From NCBI GenBank assembly GCA_030426465.1, contig JAUHYK010000038.1, positions 1 to 41,176 on the forward strand: a stretch of DNA of 41,176 bases, in the 5' to 3' direction. The notes under the pieces are model-generated. The model saw nothing but the letters and a program-made list of their open reading frames with translations. It did not search any database and was not told the DNA's origin. This document shows positions 16,549 through 24,753 of the stretch, in pieces. This stretch comes from Alphaproteobacteria bacterium. GTDB taxonomy: Bacteria > Pseudomonadota > Alphaproteobacteria > Caulobacterales > Parvularculaceae. The stretch's first letter is position 1; the number at the start of each line of letters is the position of its first letter. Made by a program: the position numbers and the translations under genes.

Positions 16549-17484
16549 TTAAAATGCTGTGCGATCAGCGCCTTTGAGGTCCAAGAGGTTGCGGGCCTCA
16601 TCAGGCGTGGCGATTTCAAGTCCCAACTCTTCAATGATGTTGCGCACTTTACGCACTTGATCTGCGTTGCTTTTTGCTAGCTCGCCGCGGCTGATATAAA
16701 GGCTGTCCTCAAGTCCGACGCGGACATTGCCGCCAAGCAGCGCTGACTGATTGCAAAACGCCATCTGGTTGCGGCCCGCCGCGAAAGCGGAAAAGACATA
16801 ATCGTCGCCGAACAAGCTGTCGGCGATGGTCACCATATGGGCGAGGTTGCGCGGGTCCGCGCCGACGCCGCCAAGAATGCCAAAAATTCCCTGAATGAGA
16901 AAAGGCGGTTTAATCAGGCCGCGCTCGGCGAAATGCGCGAGGGTGTAAAGATGTCCGATATCGTAGCATTCAAACTCAAACCGCGTGCCATAGGCTTCGC
17001 CCACTTCGCGCATGATCCGTTCGATGTAGCTGTTTGAATTATACATGATGCGGTCGTTCGACGTTTCCACATAGTCGCGTTCCCACTCATGCGCCCATTT
17101 TTCGACCTTTGCGCCAGCCGCGCTGAAGTCAAAAATCAGCGGGCCCATATTCAAAGAGCAGACCTCGGGTTGCGCCGCATGGGCGCCTTCGAGGCGATCG
17201 TCGAGGGACATGTTGGCGCTGCCGCCGGTCGAAATATTGATAACGGCGTCGCTTGCCTGTTTTATCCGCGGCAGGAACGCCATGAAATCTTTCGCTGCTG
17301 GGCTCGGACGGCCATTTTCCGGGTCGCGCGCATGCAGATGCAGGATAGCCGCGCCAGCTTCAGCCGCTTCGATGGACGCTGCAGCGATCTCGTCCGGCGT
17401 CACCGGCAGATAAGGCGACATGGATGGCGTATGGATAGAGCCTGTCGGCGCACAGGTGATGATGACCTTACCGCTTTTGCGCAT
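16549..17484 (-). CDS. Beta-keto acid cleavage enzyme (BKACE, DUF849)
   Basis: A 311-residue TIM-barrel enzyme. BKACE enzymes react a beta-keto acid with acetyl-CoA to give acetoacetate and a new CoA thioester, using a zinc ion. Visible family marks are the N-terminal ITCAPTGSIHTPSMSPYLPV, the zinc motif LHLHARDPENGRPS (His49, His51, with Arg and Asp following), NISTGGS, SLNMGP, FECYDIGHL and the C-terminal GGNVRVGLEDSLY. The exact beta-keto acid cannot be inferred; known members act on 3-keto-5-aminohexanoate, dehydrocarnitine and others. AGGAAA lies before the ATG. It is the last gene of a three-gene operon, 10 bases after the aldehyde dehydrogenase. Confidence 0.92.
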   Translation of the reverse strand: MRKSGKVIITCAPTGSIHTPSMSPYLPVTPDEIAAASIEAAEAGAAILHLHARDPENGRPSPAAKDFMAFLPRIKQASDAVINISTGGSANMSLDDRLEGAHAAQPEVCSLNMGPLIFDFSAAGAKVEKWAHEWERDYVETSNDRIMYNSNSYIERIMREVGEAYGTRFEFECYDIGHLYTLAHFAERGLIKPPFLIQGIFGILGGVGADPRNLAHMVTIADSLFGDDYVFSAFAAGRNQMAFCNQSALLGGNVRVGLEDSLYISRGELAKSNADQVRKVRNIIEELGLEIATPDEARNLLDLKGADRTAF

Positions 17485-17494
17485 GTCGCGTTTC

Positions 17495-18976
17495 CTAAAG
17501 CCCGGCCTGGCAGAGATATTTGAGGTTCAAATATTCTGCGAGCCCATGGGAAGACCCCTCCCGGCCGAGACCGGACATCTTGACGCCGCCAAAGGGAACG
17601 ACCGCCGTTGAAATCAGCCCGGTGTTTATCCCGACCATGCCGCTTTCGATATCGCGGCCGGCGCGGGCGATGGTCGCCGGGTTTTCGGAGCATAGATAAG
17701 CCGCGAGTCCGAAGGGCGTGTTGTTGGCGAGCGTGACGCCTTCTTCTATCGTTTCAAATGGAATGACGCCGGCAAGAGGGCCGAATGTTTCTTCGCGGGT
17801 GAGCAGCGCGTCCGGCGCTACATCGCGCACCACTGTCGGCGGCATTAGTTGGCCGCCCGAAGATTTTCCGCCAGCGAGGATTGTCGCGCCGCCTTTGACG
17901 GCGTCGTCGAGATGCTCTTCGACTTTCGCAACACCCGCCTTGTCGATCAGCGGACCGATATCTGATCTTTCATCGAAACCGTCACCGGGCGCGAGCGCTT
18001 TCACGCGTTCTGCAAAGGCGTCCAGAAACGAGTCATAGACGCGCTTTTGCGCATAGATGCGGTTCGCTGCGATACAGCTTTGGCCGCTATTGCGGAATTT
18101 CGCCACAAGCGCGGTTTCGACGGCCGTATCGAGATCGGCGTCGTCGAAAATCAGGAGCGGCGCATTTCCCCCAAGCTCAAGTGACAAGCGTTTGATCAGC
18201 GGCGCGGAGGCTTGCATTAGTTGCGCGCCGATTTCAGTTGAGCCGGTAAAGCTGATTTTGCGTACGACCGGAGACGATGTGAGAAGCTTACCGATCATGC
18301 TGGCCTTGCCGGTAATGATGTTCAAAACACCCGGCGGGACGCCAGCCTCTTCCGCCAGAACGGCAAGCGCATAAGCCGATAACGGGGTTTGGCTCGCTGG
18401 TTTTGCGACGATGGTGCAGCCGGCGGCGAGCGCCGGCGCGGCCTTGCGCGTCAGCATCGCCAGCGGAAAATTCCAGGGCGTGATTGCTGCGCATACGCCG
18501 ATTGGCTCGGGCTCGACCATCAGGCGGCGACCGGCCACCGGCGCGGGAATAATTTCTCCGAACATACGGCCCGCCTCTTCGGCGTAGAATTCGATAAAGC
18601 CGGCGCCGTAAGCGACTTCCGCGCGCGCCTCTTTGAGCGGCTTGCCATTTTCGAGCGTGATCAGCCGGGCGAGATCTTCCTGATGCGCCATGACGAGATC
18701 GAACCAGCGACGCAAGATTGCGCCCCGCGTCCGCGTCAGCTCTTTCGCCCAGGCGGGAAAGGCGTTTTCAGCGGCGTCGATCGCCGTTCGCGCCTGTTGT
18801 TCTGAAAGTGACGGCGCATGGCCGATGATTTCTCCAGTGAAAGGGTCATCGACATCAATAACGGCGCCGTCATCAGCGGCGATCCATTGTCCGTTCACAT
18901 AGGCCTTGTCGCGTATAAGGTCCGGCCGGGACAGTTTTCCGCGTTCGAGTTGGGGGCTTCCATCAGCGTGAGGCAT
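17495..18976 (-). CDS. NAD(P)-dependent aldehyde dehydrogenase, succinate-semialdehyde type
   Basis: A 493-residue cytoplasmic enzyme of the usual ALDH length. It oxidises an aldehyde to its acid. Conserved residues are present: PWNF with Asn169, the Lys192 of AKPAS, the cofactor motif FTGSTEIG (243-250), the general base Glu267 in LELGGN and the nucleophile Cys301 in NSGQSC. The overall pattern (EARAEVAYGAGFIEFYAEEAGR, GREGSSHGLAEYLNLKYLC) is that of the GabD succinate/glutarate-semialdehyde group. Between an NTF2-fold gene and the BKACE gene, its substrate is probably an aldehyde intermediate of this cluster, perhaps one released by the aldolase. Confidence 0.93.
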   Translation of the reverse strand: MPHADGSPQLERGKLSRPDLIRDKAYVNGQWIAADDGAVIDVDDPFTGEIIGHAPSLSEQQARTAIDAAENAFPAWAKELTRTRGAILRRWFDLVMAHQEDLARLITLENGKPLKEARAEVAYGAGFIEFYAEEAGRMFGEIIPAPVAGRRLMVEPEPIGVCAAITPWNFPLAMLTRKAAPALAAGCTIVAKPASQTPLSAYALAVLAEEAGVPPGVLNIITGKASMIGKLLTSSPVVRKISFTGSTEIGAQLMQASAPLIKRLSLELGGNAPLLIFDDADLDTAVETALVAKFRNSGQSCIAANRIYAQKRVYDSFLDAFAERVKALAPGDGFDERSDIGPLIDKAGVAKVEEHLDDAVKGGATILAGGKSSGGQLMPPTVVRDVAPDALLTREETFGPLAGVIPFETIEEGVTLANNTPFGLAAYLCSENPATIARAGRDIESGMVGINTGLISTAVVPFGGVKMSGLGREGSSHGLAEYLNLKYLCQAGL

Positions 18977-18993
18977 ATTGCTCTCGAATACCT

Positions 18994-19455
18994 TTACTTG
19001 TCATCGTCAAGATTTGGATTGGTCACGGGCGTGTCGCCCTCGAACCAGTGTTCGAAGCGGCGATAGGTGCAAAGCCATCGTCCTTCGCTTGTGCGTTTGT
19101 AGCGGTCCGTCGCCAGCGAAATGGTGATGGGCGGATGGGTCGGTAAAACTTTCTCGCCATTTTTGGCGTAGAGAAACAGAAAGTTTGTTGCTTCGGCGGT
19201 GTCGGGGCCGGTGAAATAGGCCCGGAAATTTGTGAAGGAATGAACCGAAAGTCGCGGGCCCTGCTTCACCCGCCAGTCATAGAAGTCCTGAATTTTTGAC
19301 TTGCCGTAATAAGAAGCGAACTGGCCGTGAAATTCTGCATCATCGGTGTAGTAAGTGGAGGCGTTGCGTCCCCCATTGGTGTCGATTTCATGCCAGTATT
19401 CGGCAAGTTGCAGAGACAGTTCTGCGTTTAATTTTAGGACGTCATCCTGATACAC
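18994..19455 (-). CDS. SnoaL/NTF2-like small protein
   Basis: A 153-residue soluble protein with one NTF2-like domain: an N-terminal helix pair (LNAELSLQLAEYWHEID), a Tyr/Asp turn (STYYTDDAEFHGQFASYYGKSKIQDFYDWR) and three late strands ending WLCTYRRFEHWFEG. Such proteins are cyclases, isomerases, dehydratases or ring-hydroxylation subunits. The start is a GTG at 19455 with GGAG eight or so bases before it; no in-frame ATG nearby keeps the first helix. It leads the operon with the aldehyde dehydrogenase (17 bases downstream) and BKACE. It appears related in fold, not closely in sequence, to the triple-domain protein at 10.0 kb. Confidence 0.82.
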   Translation of the reverse strand: MYQDDVLKLNAELSLQLAEYWHEIDTNGGRNASTYYTDDAEFHGQFASYYGKSKIQDFYDWRVKQGPRLSVHSFTNFRAYFTGPDTAEATNFLFLYAKNGEKVLPTHPPITISLATDRYKRTSEGRWLCTYRRFEHWFEGDTPVTNPNLDDDK

Positions 19456-19498
19456 CGCCGCGCTCCTTTATGTGGTCAGGGTAGACCATCGCGGTGTC

Positions 19499-19526
19499 TT
19501 CCCCTCCGGTCTTGTTCGGAGGGGAA
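19499..19526. other. Strong 10-bp hairpin between the AraC and NTF2-like genes
   Basis: TTCCCCTCCG (19499-19508) and CGGAGGGGAA (19517-19526) form a perfect stem with an 8-base loop. There is no T-run on either side, so it is not a textbook terminator. It lies between two minus-strand genes and could separate their transcripts or act in the leader of the NTF2-ALDH-BKACE operon. Confidence 0.55.
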
Positions 19527-19555
19527 AGAAAATTTGAGCGGAGCGGATTTGAGCG

Positions 19556-20512
19556 TTAGTTGTGGGCGTTCGTTGCGACGCTTCGGTACTCCCGGGGCGC
19601 CATGCCGAATTTATCACGGAAACAGCGGGTGAAATGGGCGGCGCTGTTAAAGCCCCAGGAAAACGCGATTTCGGTCAACGTATGGCCATTCCAGGCGGGG
19701 TTTCTCATCTGCCGGGCGCATTCCTCGAGGCGGCGGCGCAGAATGAAGGCGGATATTTTTTCGCCGGAAACAGAAAAGACCGAGCGAAGGTAGCGCGGCG
19801 ACAGGTTGAGGCTTGTGGCGATAGAGGATGCGCACAAGCCAGGATCGCGCAGATTGCTTTCGATAAAGGAGATCACGTCATTTCGGCGGCGCCACAAAAT
19901 TGCGGAATCTTCGGAGATGTCAAAGCCGGCCGTGTAGGACATGGAAATCATTTCGAGAAGGTGACGCGCCACCCGGTCTTCGTGATCGGCGCTGATGCCA
20001 TTGCCGACGCTTTCGCTCAAGGATTCAACCATAGCGCCAAGCGTGCCCACGAGCCCAACCGCATGACCGAGGCGAAGGCCGCTGAATTGTTCCGGCGTAG
20101 GAAGATATTCGCGAAGCAAGGATGGCAGTACGCGCACCATGATCGTGACAGAGAAATCTTTTGTATCGAAAAAATGCGGCAGGCCGGTGTCGACAAGAAC
20201 GAAATCACCTTCCGTCATGTTTGATTCATGACCGCAATGGTGAAGCACGCTGCTGCCTTTGGCCTGCAAGAGCAGCGAGTAGATGCGAGGACGCTTGTCG
20301 TTGATGTGATCTTTGCTGCGCTCAACGCTGTAGCTATCCATTGTGAGCTTAGCGAGTTTAACGGGGCCGAGACTGCCGATGCTGAGTTCGGCGCCAAAGC
20401 CTTGTTTATCAGCGGGCGTAAATTCAACCTGGCTCATTTGCGACGCATAAAGAGCATTCCAGGCTGCGGTCCGTCCGCTTGTCGGCAAACCAATCGTGCT
20501 AATCTTTTCCAT
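19556..20512 (-). CDS. AraC-family transcriptional regulator
   Basis: A 318-residue regulator. The N-terminal half (about 1-190) is an AraC-binding-like cupin (RPRIYSLLLQAKGSSVLHHCG, GDFVLVDTGLPHFF). The C-terminal half (about 205-310) is the double helix-turn-helix: FIESNLRDPGLCASSIATSL, SPRYLRSVFS, then LTEIAFSWGFNSAAHFTRCFRDKFGMAPREYR. The start at ATG 20512 is backed by GGGAGGTG just upstream; the longer open frame before it has no such site. It sits directly upstream of the NTF2-ALDH-BKACE operon and near the ADH/SDR pair, so it is the best candidate for controlling the catabolic genes with a substrate-like effector. Confidence 0.92.
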   Translation of the reverse strand: MEKISTIGLPTSGRTAAWNALYASQMSQVEFTPADKQGFGAELSIGSLGPVKLAKLTMDSYSVERSKDHINDKRPRIYSLLLQAKGSSVLHHCGHESNMTEGDFVLVDTGLPHFFDTKDFSVTIMVRVLPSLLREYLPTPEQFSGLRLGHAVGLVGTLGAMVESLSESVGNGISADHEDRVARHLLEMISMSYTAGFDISEDSAILWRRRNDVISFIESNLRDPGLCASSIATSLNLSPRYLRSVFSVSGEKISAFILRRRLEECARQMRNPAWNGHTLTEIAFSWGFNSAAHFTRCFRDKFGMAPREYRSVATNAHN

Positions 20513-20714
20513 CTGCACACCTCCCACTTGGCCCGGCTTTTTTATTCCGGTGCCAAAAGCGGCTTTTTGCCGCTTATAACAGACTCTTGCACCGACCTTC
20601 GGCGGCGTCAAGCTAGGAAATATATGGGACTTTGCAGGTGACGAGTTGGGAGCGAATTCGCGCAATTATACCCCCAAGTCCGGACTGCGAGCAGGCGGAA
20701 TGGGGCGTTAGTAT

Positions 20715-20731
20715 TAACGTCAAATACGTTA
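20715..20731. promoter_or_regulatory. Inverted repeat upstream of the AraC-family gene
   Basis: TAACGT (20715-20720) and ACGTTA (20726-20731) form a perfect 6-bp inverted repeat separated by 5 bases in an AT-rich patch. It lies 0.2 kb before the regulator's start and just after the stop of the alcohol dehydrogenase gene. It may be an operator; the evidence is only the symmetry and the location. Confidence 0.3.
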
Positions 20732-20753
20732 TTAAAATGCGCTGCTTGAAAGG

Positions 20754-21914
20754 TTACAAAGCAGCTTCGTAAATTCTTACTGTATCCGCTTCTGTGAGCG
20801 TCCGCGGATTGCGTTCAAGAAGGCGCGTTACAGTCATCGCCGCTTTGGCCATGCGTGGGACGGAGCCTACGTCGATTCCAAAAGAAGACATGCGTTGTTC
20901 GACGCCGCAGCGTTCCGCGAGATCGACGATAACGTCCACGCCTTTTTGTGCGGTTGCAATATCGTCGCCGGTATCCTCTACGCCAAGCGCACGCGCGATT
21001 GCTGCGTAGCGTGCAGGCGCCGCCTCGATATTAAACCGTAAAACGTGGGGCAGAAGCAGGGCGTTGGCGACTCCGTGGGCGATATGAAATTCGCCGCCTA
21101 ATGGATATGCCAGCGCATGAACCGCTGCGGTGTTCACCGGGCCAAGGCACATGCCGCCATATAGGCTGGCGAGCAACATCGCCTCGCGCGCGGCGAGATC
21201 ATCGCCCTGCTTGCAGGCGTGTTCAATATTGTTTGCGATAAGGCGAATGCCTGCTTCCGCGTATATATCTGCAATCGGGTGCGCGAATTTGTTGGCGTAA
21301 GCCTCGATACAGTGCGTGAGCGCATCAAATCCCGTGGCGGCGGTGACGGCGGGGGGCATCGTCACCGTCATCAACGGGTCAAGATAAGCGCCGTCGGGTA
21401 CAAGATGACGACTGACGACGCCTTTTTTGAGGTCCTCATCCTCGTCGCCGAGAATTGCAATCGGCGTGACCTCGCTACCGGTGCCGGCCGTCGTGGGAAT
21501 GCAGGCGACGGGTATCGCGCGCGCTTTCAGGAGGTCAACGCCAATCGCCTTTTTAATGGGCTGTTTCCCGTCATAGAGCGCAGCGACAAGCTTTGCGACA
21601 TCCATGCAGCTACCGCCGCCAAGGCCGATGACAGCGTCGGCGCCGAAGGCGCGAGCCGCTTCCATCGCTTGTGCGAATTCATCAAATGTGGGTTCGCCTT
21701 CAAGATCGTCCCAAAGGGCGGCTGCACCGCCCCGCTTTTCAATCGACGAGACGAGCGGGTGGCATAGATTGCGCGTCGGCGGTGAGGTGACGATGAATAA
21801 CCGGGTCGCCCCACGATCCATAAGATCTTCGGGGCAGCGTAAAGCAGCGCCGGGCCCGAAGCTCAAGGTTCCGACATTGAACAGAGTGAGAAGGCGTTGG
21901 CCCGGCTCCGTCAT
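20754..21914 (-). CDS. Iron-containing (group III) alcohol dehydrogenase
   Basis: A 386-residue NAD(P)-dependent dehydrogenase/reductase. It shows the cofactor motif GLGGGSCMDVAK at about 97-108, IPTTAGTGSEVTP at about 139-151, and the metal ligands Asp197 and His201 in GFDALTHCIEAY, His266 in HALAYPLGG and His280 in FHIAHG. The family includes lactaldehyde reductase, maleylacetate reductase and 4-hydroxybutyrate dehydrogenase; I cannot pick one. It is divergent from the SDR gene, with about 235 bases between the starts. Its stop precedes the AraC gene promoter region on the same strand. Confidence 0.92.
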   Translation of the reverse strand: MTEPGQRLLTLFNVGTLSFGPGAALRCPEDLMDRGATRLFIVTSPPTRNLCHPLVSSIEKRGGAAALWDDLEGEPTFDEFAQAMEAARAFGADAVIGLGGGSCMDVAKLVAALYDGKQPIKKAIGVDLLKARAIPVACIPTTAGTGSEVTPIAILGDEDEDLKKGVVSRHLVPDGAYLDPLMTVTMPPAVTAATGFDALTHCIEAYANKFAHPIADIYAEAGIRLIANNIEHACKQGDDLAAREAMLLASLYGGMCLGPVNTAAVHALAYPLGGEFHIAHGVANALLLPHVLRFNIEAAPARYAAIARALGVEDTGDDIATAQKGVDVIVDLAERCGVEQRMSSFGIDVGSVPRMAKAAMTVTRLLERNPRTLTEADTVRIYEAAL

Positions 21915-22149
21915 GCGTCGCCTCTCAGCCCTATTGGCTCTGGACCCATTGGATCATCCTGAATTTCAAGCAACTCCACATCACTCTAGTACGGTTTTCG
22001 CGCTCCGATTTGATCTTAACGGCGTTAGGATTTGCACGTTCGGCGAATCTCGGCGGCAACCGGGGATCGCGCTTGCAAAGCCCGTTTGCGCCCCCTTAGT
22101 GGTGTGCGTCCGGGTATCTCCCCGAAGGCACAAGATGAGAGGCCGCGCC

Positions 22150-22929
22150 ATGACAGACCCGCTTTTTGATGTTGTTGGAAAAATCGCGCTTGTGACGGGC
22201 GGGACCAGCGGGATCGGCATGATGATCGCGAGGGGACTCGTGCGGCGCGGCGTAAAAACATATATCACAGGGCGTGACGCAACCATAGCGGGTGATATAG
22301 CCGATAAAATTTCGGCCGAGGAACAGGGCGTTTGCATAGGGCTTGGGGTGGACCTTTCAGAAGAGAGTGGCCCGCAAAAGCTTGCCAAAGAAATGGCTCA
22401 CCGGGAGAGCGCGCTCCACATTCTGGTGAATAATGCCGGGGCCGGGGAGACGGCTTCTCTGGCCGATGTGTCCCTTGAGGCGTGGGACATGGTGGTGAAC
22501 GTCAATCTTCGGGCGCCGTTTTTTCTTGTGCAGAAATTACTGCCGTTGTTGGAGGCGGGCGCCAGCGGCGGCGATCCCGCGCGCGTCATCAATCTCGGCT
22601 CCATCGGCGGGCTACACATTCCCAACTGGGATGCGTTTCCCTATGGAGCGTCGAAGGCGGCGATTCATCATCTTACTCGCGCTTTGGCGAAGCGCCTTGG
22701 CGGTAAGGGGATCACCGTAAACGCAATCGCGCCAGGCCCCTTCCCATCGAGATTAACGGACACGGAGTCGGACGCCGTGAAGAAAAGCGTCGCCACCTAT
22801 GTGCCGCTCGGCCGGCCGGGCGAACCAGAGGATGTTGAAGGACTCGTGGTCTTTTTATCGTCCCGGGCCGGCGCCTATGTGAATGGGTGCACCATTCCCC
22901 TCGATGGTGGATATATCGCGGCTCTCTAA
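22150..22929 (+). CDS. Short-chain dehydrogenase/reductase (SDR)
   Basis: A 259-residue classical SDR. The cofactor-binding motif TGGTSGIG is at 16-23, NNAG at 94-97, and the catalytic Ser151, Tyr165 and Lys169 are in place (NLGSIGG, YGASK). The C-terminal LDGGYIAAL is the usual end. The Arg/Gly pattern RGVKTYITGRD after the second strand hints at NADP(H), which is weak evidence. I chose ATG 22150 because GAGAGG stands at good spacing and upstream open sequence is antisense to the ADH gene. It is likely an oxidoreductase acting on a hydroxyl or keto group of the cluster's substrate. Confidence 0.92.
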   Translation: MTDPLFDVVGKIALVTGGTSGIGMMIARGLVRRGVKTYITGRDATIAGDIADKISAEEQGVCIGLGVDLSEESGPQKLAKEMAHRESALHILVNNAGAGETASLADVSLEAWDMVVNVNLRAPFFLVQKLLPLLEAGASGGDPARVINLGSIGGLHIPNWDAFPYGASKAAIHHLTRALAKRLGGKGITVNAIAPGPFPSRLTDTESDAVKKSVATYVPLGRPGEPEDVEGLVVFLSSRAGAYVNGCTIPLDGGYIAAL

Positions 22930-23458
22930 GGCGCCGCATCGGAGGGCGACATTCCAAAAGGACCATGCTGTTAGGGTGGCGGCCTTGACACAGTGAAGTC
23001 TCCACCATCGCTATTACGGCAAATCGTGGCTCCGTTTCAGGCAAGTTGCGAAAGCCCGCGCTGAATACCCTGACCTCAGAACAGAAAACGACAAAAGACG
23101 GGTGGGGAGAAGAATCTTGAATCATACCGTTGAAGCTATGCTTGCGATGCGTTCGCCGGAGCGATGATTACGAGTCTCCGGCGGCCGGATCTTTGAAGAA
23201 AGAGTTCAAGTGTTTCTGTCGGCCCGTTTCCTCCCTTCCGGTGGTCGGCCGCCATCCCAGTCGGGCCCGGTTTGTGATCGCCGCTGTCCGGTCTGGGGTG
23301 GCGCAATTTTGGCGGAGGCTTTTTTCGGCGAAGAGTCCGACATGGAGCGCAACTTGAGAGCAAAACGCGTCGCGGATTTTTCCCAGGAAACGAAACCAGT
23401 GGTGAGGCGCGGACGACGCCCAGCGGCGCAGAAAAGAGAGTTTTGAAAGGGCGCTTTT
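22930..23458. other. Long gene-poor interval with one hairpin
   Basis: Over these 529 bases I see no gene I would defend. Short open frames exist on both strands but show no family pattern or good ribosome site. A perfect 8-bp inverted repeat (CGCCGGAG 23154-23161 / CTCCGGCG 23176-23183, 14-base loop) stands near the middle. It has no T-run and may end or protect the SDR transcript. The last part presumably holds the promoter of the amidohydrolase gene, whose ribosome site is GAAAGGG. Confidence 0.5.
23154..23183. other. Perfect 8-bp inverted repeat (hairpin)
   Basis: CGCCGGAG and CTCCGGCG pair perfectly around a 14-base loop. No T-run follows on either strand, so intrinsic termination is not shown. 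Its place 225 bases beyond the SDR stop, in a gene-free interval, is the only context. Confidence 0.4.
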
Positions 23459-24382
23459 ATGACGATTGCATTGTTTGATACACATGCACATCTGATTTCA
23501 GATGACTGGGATACGTATCGTCCAAAGCCGTTAACACCGGATCTGCCGACCCCTGAGCGTCCGAACTATTCTGTGACTGTTGATTCGTTGATCGAGATGA
23601 TGGATGCGAACAATGTGGAGCGGGCCTGTCTTGTTCAGCGCGGCCACGTTTATGGCTATGACAACAGCTACATTATCGACTCGGCCGCTAAATTTCCAAA
23701 GCGCCTGCACCCGGTTGTGATACTCGATACGCAAGATCCGGCCACGCCTGAAGTCTACCGTGAAATGGTCCGAAGGGACGGGGTATGCGGTTTCCGGATG
23801 GCGCACACTCGGCCATGGATTCTGGACACGGCATGGATGAGCTCGCCGGCGGCGATGGATGTTTGGAAGGCATGCGCAGATCTCGGCACGCCAATGACGA
23901 TTATTTTCTATCAAAAGCAATTGTCTTATAATTTGCCACTGCTCAAAATCATCGCCGAAAAATTTCCTGACCTGCCGATCATCGTTGATCATGGAGGCAT
24001 GCCCTATGGCATGACGCAGGTGGAGGTTGGTTACGCCGAGGAGGATGGTGAGGAGGTCGTTATGCCGCCTCCGCCGGATTTTGGCATCGATGAAACGATC
24101 AAAATATTCGAAGATGTTCCAAACATTTATTTCAAGTTCACCGAGATCAATATTGAACGCCTGATGGCTGAGAATATCCGTCCCGCCCGGATTGTCAGGC
24201 GCCTGGTCGATAGTTTCGGGCCAGACCGTTTGGTATGGGGGTCGGATATTGGTCAAAGCATGCTTTGGTCATATCAGGAGAAAACTGAAATGGCGCACAG
24301 CGCCGCTGATTTTCTCTCCGAGGATGAGACGAGAAAGTTTCTTCGCGACAACGCCGCGCGAATCTACAGCCATGTCAGCTGA
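23459..24382 (+). CDS. Cytoplasmic amidohydrolase-2 family enzyme (metal-dependent hydrolase/decarboxylase)
   Basis: A 307-residue TIM-barrel protein of the amidohydrolase_2 group. It has the N-terminal metal motif DTHAH (His9, His11), VILDTQDP, GVCGFRM, the metal/catalytic IIVDHGGMP, YFKFTEIN and the C-terminal LVWGSDIGQS with the catalytic Asp. The group includes lactone hydrolases and nonoxidative decarboxylases of aromatic acids. There is no signal peptide, so it acts in the cytoplasm. It is clearly related to the exported protein at 27.5 kb (shared DNSYI-D-AAKF/Y, VVILD, DH-G, YFK-T and WGSDIG). The two flank the TonB-dependent receptor gene. Confidence 0.88.
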   Translation: MTIALFDTHAHLISDDWDTYRPKPLTPDLPTPERPNYSVTVDSLIEMMDANNVERACLVQRGHVYGYDNSYIIDSAAKFPKRLHPVVILDTQDPATPEVYREMVRRDGVCGFRMAHTRPWILDTAWMSSPAAMDVWKACADLGTPMTIIFYQKQLSYNLPLLKIIAEKFPDLPIIVDHGGMPYGMTQVEVGYAEEDGEEVVMPPPPDFGIDETIKIFEDVPNIYFKFTEINIERLMAENIRPARIVRRLVDSFGPDRLVWGSDIGQSMLWSYQEKTEMAHSAADFLSEDETRKFLRDNAARIYSHVS

Positions 24383-24753
24383 CGTTAAGGCCGGCTGATC
24401 GGAAAATGTCTGTCGCGTAGCGGACCTGCGTGGGGGTGATGCAAGCGCAAGGACCGGGCTCGGTTCTGTAATGTAGGTGTGCTGACGATGATCGCTCCCT
24501 AAAGAGAAGCTCAGGCTTGAACCCTTGGGGCCTTGCTTGTTTTCTGTGATCGCATGCGCTGGGTGAAGGGGCGGCTAACAATGAGCGTTCAGGCCTGATA
24601 AAGAATGTTAGGCTTTTCTGACGCTTCCTTAATTCCAGTTCTTGAATGAAATCCAACACAAAATTTTGATCCGATTGGATCAAGCCGGGTTACCGCGGCT
24701 CGTTTACCTGTACTGACAATTACAACAATTGCGTCCATGAGGAGGGGTAGGAA
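24383..24753. other. Leader region of the TonB-dependent receptor gene
   Basis: No gene is seen in these 371 bases. The second half turns AT-rich and carries a perfect palindrome-like inverted repeat at 24666-24683. A very strong ribosome site (GAGGAGGGG) stands just before the receptor's ATG. The region most likely holds the receptor's promoter and operator. Confidence 0.55.
24666..24683. promoter_or_regulatory. Putative operator: TTGATCC-N4-GGATCAA
   Basis: A perfect 7-bp inverted repeat with a 4-base centre, 18 bases in total, 71 bases before the receptor's start codon. Dimeric regulators of the GntR, LacI, TetR and MarR types bind sites of this shape. No gene for such a regulator is adjacent; the AraC-type protein normally uses direct repeats. 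Confidence 0.45.

Noticed and set aside
16549-17484. Assigning the BKACE to carnitine breakdown because a BCCT carrier is in the window
   Set aside because: No carnitine dehydrogenase or betainyl-CoA thioesterase is seen, the BCCT gene is 15 kb away, and its aromatic box is altered.
21951-21959. GGATCATCC as a half-related site to the operator at 24666
   Set aside because: Only a short core is shared and the geometry differs (1-base versus 4-base centre); such short matches are expected by chance.
23531-24256. Minus-strand open frame of 241 codons
   Set aside because: It is antisense to the cytoplasmic amidohydrolase, which has all expected metal motifs.
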